Shown: piece after piece, positions 30,980-42,442 of the stretch
Layout of the letters: each line of letters begins with the position of its first letter
How positions within the stretch are numbered: the first letter of the stretch is position 1
Assembly: GCF_000731095.1 (NCBI RefSeq)
Contig: NZ_JMTZ01000006.1
Location: forward strand, 44,522-108,521
Reading direction: 5' to 3'
DNA length: 64,000 nt
Source of the DNA: Lysobacter antibioticus
Lineage (GTDB): Bacteria; Pseudomonadota; Gammaproteobacteria; Xanthomonadales; Xanthomonadaceae
Made by a program: the position numbers and the translations under genes
Notes under the pieces: model-generated
The model's input: the letters and a program-made list of their open reading frames with translations, nothing else
The model's database searches: none
Told to the model about the DNA's origin: nothing

Positions 30980-31128
30980 GGAGAGCAGTCCCCCTCGGTC
31001 CCCCTTTATCAAAGGGGGAAGACAAGCACGTCGAATAGGTGGAGGCGGGAAGTAGGTGAAAGCCGGAAGCCGGAAGCTCTTGCCGTTGCTGTCCCCTCCC
31101 TTTTTGAAAGGGGCAGGGGGGGCTCTGC
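30980..31128. repeat. Hairpin-rich thrC-thrB gap
   Basis: Two related elements occur. CCCCCTCGGTCCCCCTTTAT runs into CAAAGGGGG (about 30988-31018), and CCCCTCCCTTTTTGAAAGGGG (about 31096-31116) carries a CCCCT..AGGGG-type stem. They face each other across about 80 bases. Neither ends in a U-run on the minus strand, so read-through from thrB to thrC is expected. They look like a dispersed repeat family. Confidence 0.55.
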
Positions 31129-31135
31129 TTTTCCG

Positions 31136-32128
31136 CTACCCGATCACCTCCGCGCGCGGTCCCGCCACCGGCGTGACGTAAGCGCGCGAATCGAAGCCGG
31201 CATCGGCGAAGGCTTGCTGCATCGCCGGTGCCGCCGCAGCGGCTTCGGCGCGCGAAGCGAACCAGGCGAAGCAACTCGGGCCGGCGCCGGAAATGCTCGC
31301 GCCGAGCGCGCCGTGATCGAGCGCCGCCGCCTTGACCGCGGCGAAGCCGGGGATCAACGGTGCACGGCGCGGTTCGACCAGCAGGTCGACCAAGCCTTCG
31401 CGCAGCAGGCCGGCGTCGCCGCGCTGCAAGCCGGTCAGGAACAGGGCCAGGTGCGCGCTCTGCTTCACCACCAAGGGCAGCGCATACGGATCGGCGAGCA
31501 CGGCGCGGGCGCGCCGCGTTTCCAGCACCTGGTCGGGATGCACGACGACTGCGTACAGCCAGTCGGGCACCGACAGCGGAATCATCCGCGTCGAGGTCGC
31601 CATGACCACACCGCCCAGCAACATCGGCGCGACGTTGTCGCCGTGGCGGCTGCCGCTCGACACCGATTCGCCGTCGAGGGCGAATTCGTACAGCGCATCG
31701 CGCGACAGCGGTTGCGCGAGCACCGCATTGGCCGCGACCAACGCGGCGACGCAGGACGCCGCCGAGCCGCCGAGCCCGGAGCCGAGCGGTATGCCTTTGT
31801 CGAGTTCGAGTTCGAAGCCGTGCTCGAGACCGAGTTTTTCGCGCAGCGCGATCAAGGCCTGGCCGGCGGTGTTGCGCGCGGCTTCCAGCGGCAGCGAGTC
31901 GGCGCCGGGCACGTCGCCGCGGATCGCGCGGATGCGTACTTCGGGCGCCTCGATGCGCCGCACCGTGGCGACATCGCGCGGTCCTTCGATCGAATGGCCG
32001 AGCAGGTCGAAGCCCACGCCGATGTTGCCGACGCTGGCCGGCGCGAACGCGCTGGCCTGGCGCCGCTGCGCGGCTGCGTCGGCGGCCGACGGAGCGGAAG
32101 AGGAGGCGGAAGAAAAAGCGGCGCTCAT
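31136..32128 (-). CDS. thrB: Homoserine kinase (GHMP family)
   Basis: 330 residues. GHMP kinase motif 2, the ATP-binding loop, is [20 protein letters not shown]. The C-terminal motif 3 is [16 protein letters not shown]. It phosphorylates homoserine made by ThrA. About 25 residues of Ala/Ser-rich sequence precede the conserved [18 protein letters not shown], so a later start is possible; the annotated ATG overlaps the thrA stop by four bases (ATGA), which supports it. Motif order and length are family-typical. Confidence 0.95.
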   Translation of the reverse strand: MSAAFSSASSSAPSAADAAAQRRQASAFAPASVGNIGVGFDLLGHSIEGPRDVATVRRIEAPEVRIRAIRGDVPGADSLPLEAARNTAGQALIALREKLGLEHGFELELDKGIPLGSGLGGSAASCVAALVAANAVLAQPLSRDALYEFALDGESVSSGSRHGDNVAPMLLGGVVMATSTRMIPLSVPDWLYAVVVHPDQVLETRRARAVLADPYALPLVVKQSAHLALFLTGLQRGDAGLLREGLVDLLVEPRRAPLIPGFAAVKAAALDHGALGASISGAGPSCFAWFASRAEAAAAAPAMQQAFADAGFDSRAYVTPVAGPRAEVIG

Positions 32129-34749
32129 GCACGGGCTCCAAGGGTTTGCGCGATCGTCAGCAGGTCGCCGAATACGCCGGCGGCGGTGACGTCCGGGCCC
32201 GCGCCGGGGCCTTGCACCACCAGCGGATTATCGGCGTAACGGCGCGTGCGGAACTGGATCAGATTGTCGGTGAGCGCGCCGTGCAAGGCGGCATGGCCCG
32301 GCGGCGGCGAGACCACGCCGACGCTGGCGCGGCCTTCGCGATCGAGACGGGCGAGGTAGCGCAGGCTGAGGCCGGCGGTGCGCGCGGCGTCGAAGCGCTG
32401 CTGCAGCGGCGCATCGAGTTCGTGCAGGCGCTCGAAGAATTCTTCCTTCGATACGCTGCGCAGCGCTTCCGGCACCAGGCTCTCGACCTCGATCTGGTCG
32501 AGCGACAAGGCGCGGCCGGCTTCGCGGGCGAGGATCACCAGCTTGCGGGCGACGTCGGTGCCGGACAGGTCGTCGCGCGGATCGGGTTCGGTATAGCCCA
32601 GCGCATGCGCTTCGCGCACGAGTTCGGAGAACGCGGTCTGGCCGTCGTAGCGGTTGAACAACCAGGCCAGCGTGCCCGAGAGGATGCCTTCGACTTCGGT
32701 CAGTTCGTCGCCGGTGTCGAGCAGCGAGCGCAGGGTCTGGATCACCGGCAGGCCGGCGCCGACCGTGGCTTCGTAGCGGAACTGGCCGCCGCTGCGCTCG
32801 GCCTCGCGGATCGCCTCGTAGCGCGCCAGCGGGCCGGAACCGGCGTGCTTGCTCGGCGTGACGATATGAATGCCGGCGGCGATCCATTGCGGATAGAACG
32901 CGGCGACCGCGTCGCTGCCGCTGCAATCGACGATCAAGGCATGCGGGATGTGCTCGGCGCGTACGTGCGCGGCGAAGCGTTCCAGGTCCAGGGTTTCCAC
33001 GCCATCGGCGGCCAGCGCCTCGTGCGCATCCTCGAAGGCCATCGCGCGCGGCGCCAAGTGCATGCGGCGGCTGTCGGCGATCGCGCGCAGGCGCAGGTCG
33101 ACCTTGTTGTGGCGGCTGTCGCGCTGGAAACGCGATTGCGCTTCGTGCAGTTGCGCGAGCAGGGCGCGGCCGACCTTGCCGGGGCCGATCAACCCGATCG
33201 ACAGGCAATGCGGCGACAGCCAGAACGCCGAGTGCGCGGCGCGCAGGGCGCGGGTGGCGTCGCGCGCGGCGATGGCGACCGAGATGTTGCGCTCGCCGGC
33301 GCCCTGGGCGATCGCGCGCAGGTTGATGCGCGCCTTGGCCAGGCCGTCGAACAACTGCGCGGCGACGCCGGGCGTGCCGACCATGCCGTCGCCGACCGCG
33401 GCGAGCACGCAGATGTCCGGGGTGACGGTGACTTCCTGGGCCTGGCCGTCGGCCATGGCATCGGCGAAGGCGGCGACGATGGCGTCGCGGCCGCGTGCGG
33501 CCTGGTTGGCGCGCACCACGCAACAGATCGAATGCTCGGACGAGCCCTGCGAAATCATCGTCACCGACACGCCGGCGCTGCGCAGCGCGCCGAACAGGCG
33601 TTCGGCGGTGCCGGGCACGCCGACCATGCCGTTGCCGATCAGTTCCAGCACCGCCAAGTCGTGGACCAGGCTCAAGCCCTTGACCGGCGCCGCATCGGGT
33701 TCCGACACCAGGCTGATCAAGGTGCCGGGCGCCTGCGGATTGCGGGTGTTGCGGATGCGCAGCGGGATGCCGCGTTGCTGCACCGGCGCCAGCGTTTGCG
33801 GATGCAGGACCTTGGCGCCGAAATAAGCGAGTTCGCAGGCCTCGGCATACGACATCGTCGGCAGGCACACCGCATCGGGCACCAGGCGCGGGTCGGCCGA
33901 CAGCACGCCGTCGACGTCGGTCCAGATCGTCAGCGCATCGGCGTCGAACAGGTTGGCGAAGATCGCCGCGGAATAATCGCTGCCGTTGCGGCCGAGCGTG
34001 GTGTCGTGGCCCTGGGTGTCGCGGGCGACGAAACCGGTAACGACGACGTCGTTGTCGGCATGGTGTTTGCGCCAGTCGGCGAGGCGCGCGCGGCTCAGCG
34101 CCCAATCCACGCCGACGCCCATCTCGCCCGGATGCACCACCAGCACCTCGCGCGCGTCGAGCCGCGTCCAGCCCGCGCCATCGCTGCCGAGTGCGGCATG
34201 CATGAGGTAGGAAGACAGAACTTCGCCGAGGCCGGGCAGGGCATCGGCGTAGGCGCCGTCGGAGGCGGTCGCGAGCGCTTCGAGCGCCGCGCGCAGGCCA
34301 TCGAAGTCGGTCTCGATCGCCGCGTGTGCACCGTGACGGTGTTGGCCGTCGAGTGCGTCGGCGGTGTCGAGATGACGCTGGCGCAGCTCGGACCAGGCCG
34401 GTACCCAGTTCTGGCCGGCGCGGGCGTCGGCGACCAGGGCGACCAGCGCATCGGTGACGCCCTGCATCGCCGAGACCACCACCACCCGTTGCGCTGCGCC
34501 GTCGTCGAGCAGGCCGGCGGCGACGCGGTAACGGCCGGCGTCGGCCAGGCTGCTGCCGCCGAATTTGTGAGCATGGCGTGCGGGCGCGCGTACCGGGGCA
34601 TAGGCCGATTCCTGCGCCGGTGACGCGGCGAAGGCTTGCGCGGGTTTGGACGGTTCGGCGTCGGACCCAGCCGCTTCGGGCGGGTCGTCGGGGCCTTGTT
34701 GAGCGAGGCCTGGCTGAGCGAGGGCGGGCTGAGGTTGAGCGGACGACAT
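32125..34749 (-). CDS. thrA: Bifunctional aspartate kinase / homoserine dehydrogenase I
   Basis: 874 residues. The N-terminal kinase begins at about residue 61 with [20 protein letters not shown]. Two ACT-like segments follow in the middle ([18 protein letters not shown] and [17 protein letters not shown]). The C-terminal homoserine dehydrogenase starts with [18 protein letters not shown] and has the later [11 protein letters not shown]. It catalyses the first and third steps to threonine and is normally inhibited by Thr. The ORF frame extends to 35754, but AGGAG lies just ahead of the Met at 34749. About 60 residues of Gln/Pro/Ala-rich sequence precede the kinase, longer than in the E. coli enzyme. 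Confidence 0.94.
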   Translation of the reverse strand: MSSAQPQPALAQPGLAQQGPDDPPEAAGSDAEPSKPAQAFAASPAQESAYAPVRAPARHAHKFGGSSLADAGRYRVAAGLLDDGAAQRVVVVSAMQGVTDALVALVADARAGQNWVPAWSELRQRHLDTADALDGQHRHGAHAAIETDFDGLRAALEALATASDGAYADALPGLGEVLSSYLMHAALGSDGAGWTRLDAREVLVVHPGEMGVGVDWALSRARLADWRKHHADNDVVVTGFVARDTQGHDTTLGRNGSDYSAAIFANLFDADALTIWTDVDGVLSADPRLVPDAVCLPTMSYAEACELAYFGAKVLHPQTLAPVQQRGIPLRIRNTRNPQAPGTLISLVSEPDAAPVKGLSLVHDLAVLELIGNGMVGVPGTAERLFGALRSAGVSVTMISQGSSEHSICCVVRANQAARGRDAIVAAFADAMADGQAQEVTVTPDICVLAAVGDGMVGTPGVAAQLFDGLAKARINLRAIAQGAGERNISVAIAARDATRALRAAHSAFWLSPHCLSIGLIGPGKVGRALLAQLHEAQSRFQRDSRHNKVDLRLRAIADSRRMHLAPRAMAFEDAHEALAADGVETLDLERFAAHVRAEHIPHALIVDCSGSDAVAAFYPQWIAAGIHIVTPSKHAGSGPLARYEAIREAERSGGQFRYEATVGAGLPVIQTLRSLLDTGDELTEVEGILSGTLAWLFNRYDGQTAFSELVREAHALGYTEPDPRDDLSGTDVARKLVILAREAGRALSLDQIEVESLVPEALRSVSKEEFFERLHELDAPLQQRFDAARTAGLSLRYLARLDREGRASVGVVSPPPGHAALHGALTDNLIQFRTRRYADNPLVVQGPGAGPDVTAAGVFGDLLTIAQTLGARA

Positions 34750-34799
34750 GGAAAACTCCTGATGGAGCTCCGTGTCCCGGTTCGGGTGAGGCTGGCAGC

Positions 34800-34859
34800 C
34801 CGCACCCTGGTCGGGTGCGGAGCGGCGTGGTCGATTAGCTGGACACGCCCGTCCGCACC
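34800..34859 (-). promoter_or_regulatory. Competing hairpins of the thr attenuator-like leader
   Basis: Three segments compete. Segment 2 (34859-34844, GGTGCGGACGGGCGTG) pairs with segment 3 (34829-34814, CACGCCGCTCCGCACC) as 8 bp plus 6 bp around a 2x2 internal loop. Segment 3 can instead pair with segment 4: CCGCACCC (34820-34813) with GGGTGCGG (34807-34800), 8 bp, 5-base loop. Segment 2 lies in leader codons 14-19, just after the Thr codons, as attenuation requires. However, segment 4 is not followed by a U-run, so the 3:4 hairpin is not a standard intrinsic terminator. Confidence 0.7.
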
Positions 34860-34972
34860 TTGTGAGAGGTGGTACCGGTACCGGTGGTGGTAATCGACAT
34901 CGGCACAATCGCCGATACCCCGCCTTGCGGCTGGGTCGAGACGTTGTGGGCGATGGCGAAGGCGGGGTGCAT
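34835..34972 (-). CDS. thr leader peptide (attenuation-type)
   Basis: A 45-codon ORF whose C-terminal part, from an internal ATG at 34900, reads MSITTTGTGTTSHKVRTGVS and one more Ser. It has Thr at six of eight positions between 4 and 11 of the short form, much like enteric ThrL. The long form starts at the ATG at 34972, 9 bases after a good -10; neither ATG has a Shine-Dalgarno. Stalling at the Thr codons would free segment 2 to pair with segment 3. The stop (34837-34835) sits between segments 2 and 3, so a terminating ribosome would cover segment 2. Confidence 0.8.
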   Translation of the reverse strand: MHPAFAIAHNVSTQPQGGVSAIVPMSITTTGTGTTSHKVRTGVSS

Positions 34973-34980
34973 GGGGCTAG

Positions 34981-35009
34981 CAATAACCCGTCGTTGTGCG
35001 GCGCGTCAA
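34981..35009 (-). promoter_or_regulatory. Promoter of the thr operon
   Basis: TTGACG (35009-35004), a 17-base spacer and TTATTG (34986-34981) lie upstream of the Thr-rich leader on the minus strand. Spacing is optimal and each box has one or two mismatches to the sigma-70 consensus. The expected start point falls within a few bases of the long leader ATG (34972). Confidence 0.65.
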
Positions 35010-35111
35010 GTGGGGGGCGGCAGGAATGTGGCGAACGGCGGAATCGGCCGCCGCCCGGGCCCCTGTCCCCAGCCGGACGCGGACCCGGGAGGGGGACGCG
35101 CCGGCGCGGAC

Positions 35112-35660
35112 TCAGCGGCCGTAGTTCGCGGTGATCCGGGCCTGGCCGATGACGTGATCGCGCAGCATGAAGGCGGCCAGGGCGCCGCCGGCGTTGGCGT
35201 CGACCTTGAGTTTGTCGACCTTGAGCGCCCACACCGTGAATTCGTAGCGATGCGTGGTGCCCGCCGGCGGGCAGGGCCCGGCATAACCGGGCTTGCCGAA
35301 ATCGTTGCGGGTCTGCACGGCGCCCGGCGGGAAGGCCTTCGCAACCGCGCTCGCGCCGCTGTCGAGAAACGTGGCCTTGGCCGGGATGTTGACCACCACC
35401 CAATGCCACCAGCCCTTGCCGCCCGCGGCGTCGGGATCGTGCACGGTGACCGCGAAACTGCGGGTGCCGGCCGGTGGGTTGTGCCAGGCCAGCGCCGGCG
35501 ACTGATTGGCGCCCTTGCAGCCGAAACCGTTGAACACGTAGCGCGCGTCGATCGTGTCGCCGTCGCGGATGTCGGGGCTTTCGACGACGAAGTCGGCGGC
35601 CGATGCCAGCGGCGAAGCGAGCAGCAAGGCGATGGACAGAACATGGCGCAACAGGTTCAT
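35112..35660 (-). CDS. YbhB/YbcL family (PEBP-like) exported protein
   Basis: 182 residues with a signal peptide (about 1-21, MNLLRHVLSIALLLASPLAS). The PEBP fold signatures are NPPAGTRSFAVTVHDPDA, GGKGWWHWVVVNIP and CPPAGTTHRYEFTVWAL, so it belongs to the bacterial Raf-kinase-inhibitor-like/PEBP group, here periplasmic. The ligand and role are not known for most members. It lies upstream of, and in the same direction as, the thr operon, about 100 bases from the thr promoter, and is probably a separate unit. Confidence 0.88.
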   Translation of the reverse strand: MNLLRHVLSIALLLASPLASAADFVVESPDIRDGDTIDARYVFNGFGCKGANQSPALAWHNPPAGTRSFAVTVHDPDAAGGKGWWHWVVVNIPAKATFLDSGASAVAKAFPPGAVQTRNDFGKPGYAGPCPPAGTTHRYEFTVWALKVDKLKVDANAGGALAAFMLRDHVIGQARITANYGR

Positions 35661-35802
35661 GGCGTGGCATCCGTGTGGGCGATGGACCGAGGCGAAGGCA
35701 TCGGCGGGTCATGGGCGCGCAAGCAGCACGATCATGAAAGGAGCGGCTGTGCATTATCGCCAGCCGGCGTGGCCTGGCGAGTGTCGGCGCGTCAGGCGTG
35801 GC

Positions 35803-36471
35803 TCAGCTGCCCCACGGCGGCGGAGGCGCCGGCACCGGTTGGGTCAGGTCGAATTCGACCCGGAACAATCGCCCCGGGCGGGCGAGTTCGTAGACGAAGC
35901 GGCGCTCGTCGATCTCGATCGCCCAGACATTGGGAATCGAGACCGCGCGGCCGAGCTTGCCGAACAAGGCCTTGCTTTCGTCGTCGGCGGGAAACTCGTA
36001 GCGGCCGGCGCGCGGCGACTCGCGCCAGTCGCCGCCGTATAGCGTCATGGCGTCGCCGCTGCCGTCGGCGTGGCGATGATCGTGCTTGAGATTGAAGCGC
36101 ACGCCATCGTCGCGCAGCACCCAGGTGCGCGAGCGGTCGTCGCCGACATGGAACGGCACCCGGATTTCGTTCGCGCCGCATTCGCGCACGTGCATGACCA
36201 GCGGCTTGCCGGCGAACGGGTCGTCGGCGCTCTTGGGGGTGTCGACGACGACGCGCCCGGCGAAGGCCTGGCCGCACAGCGGGCGCAGGCGGTCGAGCAG
36301 GTCGGAGCGATGGCTCGCCGCGGTGGCGGCTGGCGCGGCGACGCCGGGGGCGGGGCCGGGCTTCGCCGCCGGGCCGGCACAGGCGGACAGGGCGATGGCC
36401 AACGGGGCCACGACCAGCGCGGCGAGGGTGGGCAGAACGTGGGCGCGTCGGCGCGGCAGGGTCGGTTTCAT
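35803..36471 (-). CDS. Putative lipoprotein of unknown function
   Basis: 222 residues. The N-terminus is a lipoprotein signal with lipobox LSAC (about residues 27-30), then an Ala/Pro/Gly-rich spacer to about residue 50 and a soluble domain containing LLDRLRPLCGQAFAGRVVVD. Asp/Arg/His-rich stretches (NLKHDHRHADGSGD) suggest a beta-rich periplasmic domain of the kind seen in small uncharacterised xanthomonad lipoproteins. It is divergent from the thiC riboswitch region. I do not recognise a characterised family. Confidence 0.7.
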   Translation of the reverse strand: MKPTLPRRRAHVLPTLAALVVAPLAIALSACAGPAAKPGPAPGVAAPAATAASHRSDLLDRLRPLCGQAFAGRVVVDTPKSADDPFAGKPLVMHVRECGANEIRVPFHVGDDRSRTWVLRDDGVRFNLKHDHRHADGSGDAMTLYGGDWRESPRAGRYEFPADDESKALFGKLGRAVSIPNVWAIEIDERRFVYELARPGRLFRVEFDLTQPVPAPPPPWGS

Positions 36472-36560
36472 CGCCGAACCCTAGCCGGCCCGGTCATCGC
36501 GGGCAATCGCCGCCGTCGCCGGATTGGCGCCGTCGCCGGTTTCCATGTCTAATGCGCGTT

Positions 36561-38623
<2,063 letters not shown>

Positions 38624-38642
38624 TCGTCGCAGGCCGTCGAGA

Positions 38643-38678
38643 AAATCCGGCGCGACGCGGCTGCGTCGTGCCGGATTT
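38643..38678 (+). terminator. Terminator hairpin after thiC
   Basis: AAATCCGGCGCGACGC (38643-38658), a GGCT loop and GCGTCGTGCCGGATTT (38663-38678) form a 16-bp stem with one G-U. The stem ends in A-T pairs, giving a short TTT tail. It lies 20 bases after the thiC stop. Confidence 0.7.
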
Positions 38679-38700
38679 CCAACATCGCGCCGCTTCTCCT

Positions 38701-38968
38701 GTAGGAGCGGCATAAGCCGCGACCAACCGAAGCGTCGTACGAAAGCGTCGCAGCCGAAGTTCCGATGCGCGGATGCCCGATCTTTTGCCGTTGGGTAGGA
38801 GCGGCGCAAGCCGCGACTAACCAAAGCGTCGTACGAAAGCGTAGTAGCCGAAGTCCCGAACTCCCGAAGCCCCACGGCTCTGATCGAATGCGATCCGGAT
38901 GCCTGCCGCTTCGGAGGCTTGCGTGGTATTCGGCCTCCTCGGCTGATCGCGGCTTGCGCCGCTCCTAC
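38701..38968. repeat. REP-like copies in the thiC-ion channel gap
   Basis: There are three copies of the GTAGGAGCGGCGCAAGCCGCG element: forward at 38701-38724 (with CATAAG in the middle) and 38795-38818, reverse at 38945-38968. The last two form a doublet about 174 bases long. The gap 38624-39034 holds no gene besides this and the thiC terminator. Confidence 0.8.
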
Positions 38969-39034
38969 TCTTGAAGCGGTTGCGAGGCTCACCCCTCTGT
39001 GCGCCGTCCGCCAAGTCCTGCACACTCTCGCCGC

Positions 39035-39721
39035 ATGAGCGACCGTAGCTACACTTCCCTCAAATGGCGCGTCCACGCGCGACGCCATCCCTCGGCCTTC
39101 CTGCTCGCGGCGCAACTGCTGAGCATGCTCGCCTATCCCCTGTTCGAGCCGTCCGGCGGCGGGCGGGTGGTGTTCGGCGCCTTCGGCGTGCTGGTGCTGG
39201 CGCTGGCGGTGTGGGTGGTCAACCGCAGCCCGGCGATCAAGTGGATCGCCTGGATCATCGCGGTGCCGGCGTTCGTGCTGTCGGTATTGTCGGTGCTGTT
39301 CGCCAGCCCGGACCTGCTGATCGCCTCGTCGGCGCTGGAGGCGGCGCTGTACTTCTACGCCGCCGGCGCCCTGATCGCCTACATGATGAGCGACCATCGG
39401 GTGACCGCCGACGAACTGTTCGCGGCCGGGGCGACCTTCACCCTGTTGGCCTGGGGCTTCGCCTACGCCTTCCTGGTCTGCCAGGCCTGGTACCCGGGCA
39501 GTTTCACCGGTGCCGAGCGCCCGGGCGAGCCGCGTACCTGGCTCGAACTGTTGTTCCTGAGCTTCACCAATCTGTCGGCGGTCGGCCTCGGCGATATCTT
39601 GCCGATGAGTCCGGCGGCGCGGGTGCTGACCATGTTCGAGCAGTTCGCCGGGGTGGGGTATATCGCCGCGGTGGTGTCGCGCCTGATCGGCCTGACCATC
39701 CTGCGCAACGAGCGGCAGTGA
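39035..39721 (+). CDS. Two-pore-domain-like ion channel protein
   Basis: 228 residues, highly hydrophobic, with about six membrane segments. The C-terminal part (residues 160-228) looks like the pore-loop module of prokaryotic ion channels: ELLFLSFTNLSAVGLGDILP is a pore helix plus filter, followed by a last helix (FEQFAGVGYIAAVVSRLIGL). The filter reads SAVGLGD instead of the K+ signature TVGYGD, so K+ selectivity is uncertain. No regulatory RCK domain is attached. The Met at 39035 (MSDRSYTS) is preferred over 38999 because it starts the conserved-looking protein. It stands alone between REP repeats and a regulator. Confidence 0.75.
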   Translation: MSDRSYTSLKWRVHARRHPSAFLLAAQLLSMLAYPLFEPSGGGRVVFGAFGVLVLALAVWVVNRSPAIKWIAWIIAVPAFVLSVLSVLFASPDLLIASSALEAALYFYAAGALIAYMMSDHRVTADELFAAGATFTLLAWGFAYAFLVCQAWYPGSFTGAERPGEPRTWLELLFLSFTNLSAVGLGDILPMSPAARVLTMFEQFAGVGYIAAVVSRLIGLTILRNERQ

Positions 39722-39986
39722 GGCTGTAACACCCCCGGGTTACAGGACAATGCGCGGGCCCGGAGCCCTTTTGGAACGATACGTTCCGGGGTTTTGGCCG
39801 GTTTGGGGCCGCCTGCGTCACTCGAACAGGTCCGGCTCAGCTTCGCGGACGCTAGAATAGGCGGTTCCAACGCGCTTTTCCGATTGCGCCATCGCGCCAT
39901 GCCGGATATGTCGGTTTGTCGTTTCGCCGCCCATGCGTTCAGGCACATGACCGGCGGCGGGCGAGTGCGCATCATCAGCAGGATTC

Positions 39987-42299
39987 ATGCCGCGAATTCA
40001 CGAGCCATCGTTACCGACTCCGCCCGCCGAGCAGCTGCGGGTGGGGGAGTGCCTGGTCGACATCCCCTTGCGCGAGATCCGCGCACCGGGCGCCCGTCGG
40101 CCTCGCCGCATCACGCCCAAATCGATGGGCGTGCTGCTGGTGCTCGTCGAACACGCCGACCGCGTGGTCAGCCGCGATGCGCTGCTGACCGAGGTCTGGC
40201 CCGACACCTTGCCTACCGACGACGTCGTCACTCAGGCCATCACCCAACTGCGCAAGGCCTTCGACGAAGACCGCGGCAATCCGCGCTACATCGAGACCAT
40301 CGCCAAGAACGGCTACCGCCTGCTGGCTGAGGTCGAATGGCTGCCGCAGGAGAGCGCGGCCTCCACCCACCACGAGCCGGCCGACGACGTTGAAATATCG
40401 ACCGCGCCGGCGGCGCTGATCGACGAGCGTGTCGAACCGGTGCCCTTGCCGAACCACCCGCGTCCGCGCGGCACCTGGCGTTCGATCGTCGGCGTGATCG
40501 CGCTGGTGATCGGCCTGGTCGGCGGCCTGGTGTGGTGGTCGCTCGCGCGCCAGCCGCAAACGCAGGCGGCCGTGCCGGCGGTCGACCCGGCGCGCGCGAC
40601 CAATACCCCGCGCCCGTATCGCCTGATCACTTCCATGCCCGGCTTCGAGCTCGCCCCGACCTTGTCGCCGGATGCGGCGATGGTGGCCTACGTGGCGATA
40701 CCCGAAGGCCAGCGCGGCACCGCCATCCTGGTGCAGACCACCGACCAGACCCCGCCGCGCCAGCTCACCCAACCCAATGGCCAGGCCGAGGACAGCGCCC
40801 CGGCGTGGTCGCCGGACGGTCGTTCGATCGCCTTCCTGCGCCTGGAACCCGGGGTGTCGTGCCGGGTGCTGGTGATCGCCGCCAACGGCGGCGCCGAGCG
40901 CGAAGTCGGCACGTGCGACTCGCGCAACCCGCCGACCTTCGACTGGACCGGCGACGGCCGTGGCCTAATCTTCGGCAGCATGTGGACCCCGCAGGGCATC
41001 GTCGGCATGCGCGTGCTCGACCTCGCCAGCGGCGAGTGGCGCGCGGTGCCGTATCAGCCCGGCGCCGGCAACCTCGACCTGTCGCCGCGGTTTTCGCCGG
41101 ACGGGCGTTGGCTGGTGTTCGTTCGCAACAGCCCGCAGGGCGATTTCTGGCGCCTGCCGGCCGAAGGCGGCAAGGCCGAACGGCTCAGCCACCTCAGCGC
41201 CGACGTGCGCGGCTGGGACTGGCTGCCGGACAGCCGCAACATTCTGTTCGGGCGGATGATCGACGGCGACACCCGCATGTTCCGTCTCGACCTGGACACC
41301 GGTCAGGCCCGCGACCTCGGCATCGAGTCGGCGCAGGCGCCGGCGGTGGCGGCGGCGCGGCCGGCCGCGGCCTTCGTCCAGCGCAAACCTTATTTCGGCC
41401 TGTTCCGGGTGGTGCTCGGCGACACCTCGCAAGGCGCGGTGCATGTGGTCGACCCGCTGTTCCCGTCCTCGGCCCGCGACATCCTGCCCACCATCGCCCC
41501 CGACGCGCACCAGATCGTGTTCGTCTCCGACCGCTCCGGCAGCACTCATTTGTGGTGGGCCGACATGGACCAGCCCGATTCGTTGCGCATGCTGCAGGGC
41601 GTGCAACCCGGCACGCGCTATGCGCCGTCGTGGTCCAACGACAGCGCGCGGGTGACCGTGGTCGGGCCGGACGCCGAAGGCCGCAACGTGGTCCACGAGA
41701 TCGTCCCGGCCAGCGGCCGCGTGACCCGCCTGCCGGTGCCCCTGCCGGACCCGATCCAGGCCGTGCAACTGCCCGACCCGCATCGCCTGCTGGTCCTGGC
41801 CGGCACCGGCGACGGCCGCCTGAGCCTGAATCTGTTCGACCGCCGGCTGACACCCTGGCGCCTGTTGAGCCAGTTGGCCGACGTCTCCGAGGTTCGCGTC
41901 GACGGCGCCCGCAACCGTCTGCTGTTCACCCGCCAGACCGAGGCCGGGCTGTGGCAGTCGGATCTGGGCCTGACGCCGGCCAGCGTCCGTCGCATCGGCG
42001 ACGGCGAACCGGTCGCCGACCGCTACCGGCTTTGGGACGTGGCGACCGAGACCGGCGAGCTGCGCTATCTCGACCAGCAGCCGACCTGCCTGTCCCTACT
42101 GCGCCGGATCGCCTCGCCGGAGTTGCCGCCGTCGGTCCTGTGCCTGGACCAGAGCCGGCGCTCGGCGATCAACGGATTCAGCCTGAGTCCGCGCGGCGAC
42201 GCGGTTTATCTGGCCCTGGCCAAGTGGGACGGCGCTGATATCGGTTACATGGACCTGCCCGAAGAGCCGAAGACCTTCGTGCCCGGCTGGCTCAACTGA
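39987..42299 (+). CDS. Membrane-bound ToxR/CadC-like regulator with beta-propeller periplasmic domain
   Basis: 770 residues. The N-terminal winged helix of the OmpR/PhoB type spans about residues 12-113, ending in AITQLRKAFDEDRGNPRYIE and IAKNGYRLLAEV. A single membrane helix is at about 164-187 (SIVGVIALVIGLVGGLVWWS). The rest (about 200-770) has repeated TolB/PD40-like propeller blades: FELAPTLSPDAAMVAYVAIP, SAPAWSPDGRSIAFLRLEPG, DLSPRFSPDGRWLVFVRNSP. It would sense an envelope signal and bind DNA from the membrane. AGGA lies 7 bases before the start. Confidence 0.87.
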   Translation: MPRIHEPSLPTPPAEQLRVGECLVDIPLREIRAPGARRPRRITPKSMGVLLVLVEHADRVVSRDALLTEVWPDTLPTDDVVTQAITQLRKAFDEDRGNPRYIETIAKNGYRLLAEVEWLPQESAASTHHEPADDVEISTAPAALIDERVEPVPLPNHPRPRGTWRSIVGVIALVIGLVGGLVWWSLARQPQTQAAVPAVDPARATNTPRPYRLITSMPGFELAPTLSPDAAMVAYVAIPEGQRGTAILVQTTDQTPPRQLTQPNGQAEDSAPAWSPDGRSIAFLRLEPGVSCRVLVIAANGGAEREVGTCDSRNPPTFDWTGDGRGLIFGSMWTPQGIVGMRVLDLASGEWRAVPYQPGAGNLDLSPRFSPDGRWLVFVRNSPQGDFWRLPAEGGKAERLSHLSADVRGWDWLPDSRNILFGRMIDGDTRMFRLDLDTGQARDLGIESAQAPAVAAARPAAAFVQRKPYFGLFRVVLGDTSQGAVHVVDPLFPSSARDILPTIAPDAHQIVFVSDRSGSTHLWWADMDQPDSLRMLQGVQPGTRYAPSWSNDSARVTVVGPDAEGRNVVHEIVPASGRVTRLPVPLPDPIQAVQLPDPHRLLVLAGTGDGRLSLNLFDRRLTPWRLLSQLADVSEVRVDGARNRLLFTRQTEAGLWQSDLGLTPASVRRIGDGEPVADRYRLWDVATETGELRYLDQQPTCLSLLRRIASPELPPSVLCLDQSRRSAINGFSLSPRGDAVYLALAKWDGADIGYMDLPEEPKTFVPGWLN

Positions 42300-42442
42300 T
42301 TGATTCTGCAAACAAATGTGCTTTCGGAAAAGCTTCGGTTGTGACGTCGTTCCGAATTCGCCTAACTCTCCGTCAAATTTCTGAAGTCGCGCGCCGGACT
42401 TAGGCAAAACAACACCTCATTCTCGGCACATGAGGTGGACCA

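Noticed and set aside
34800..34820. Standard intrinsic terminator in the thr leader
   Set aside because: The 8-bp stem is clear but no U-run follows, so it is recorded as a competing hairpin and not as a terminator.
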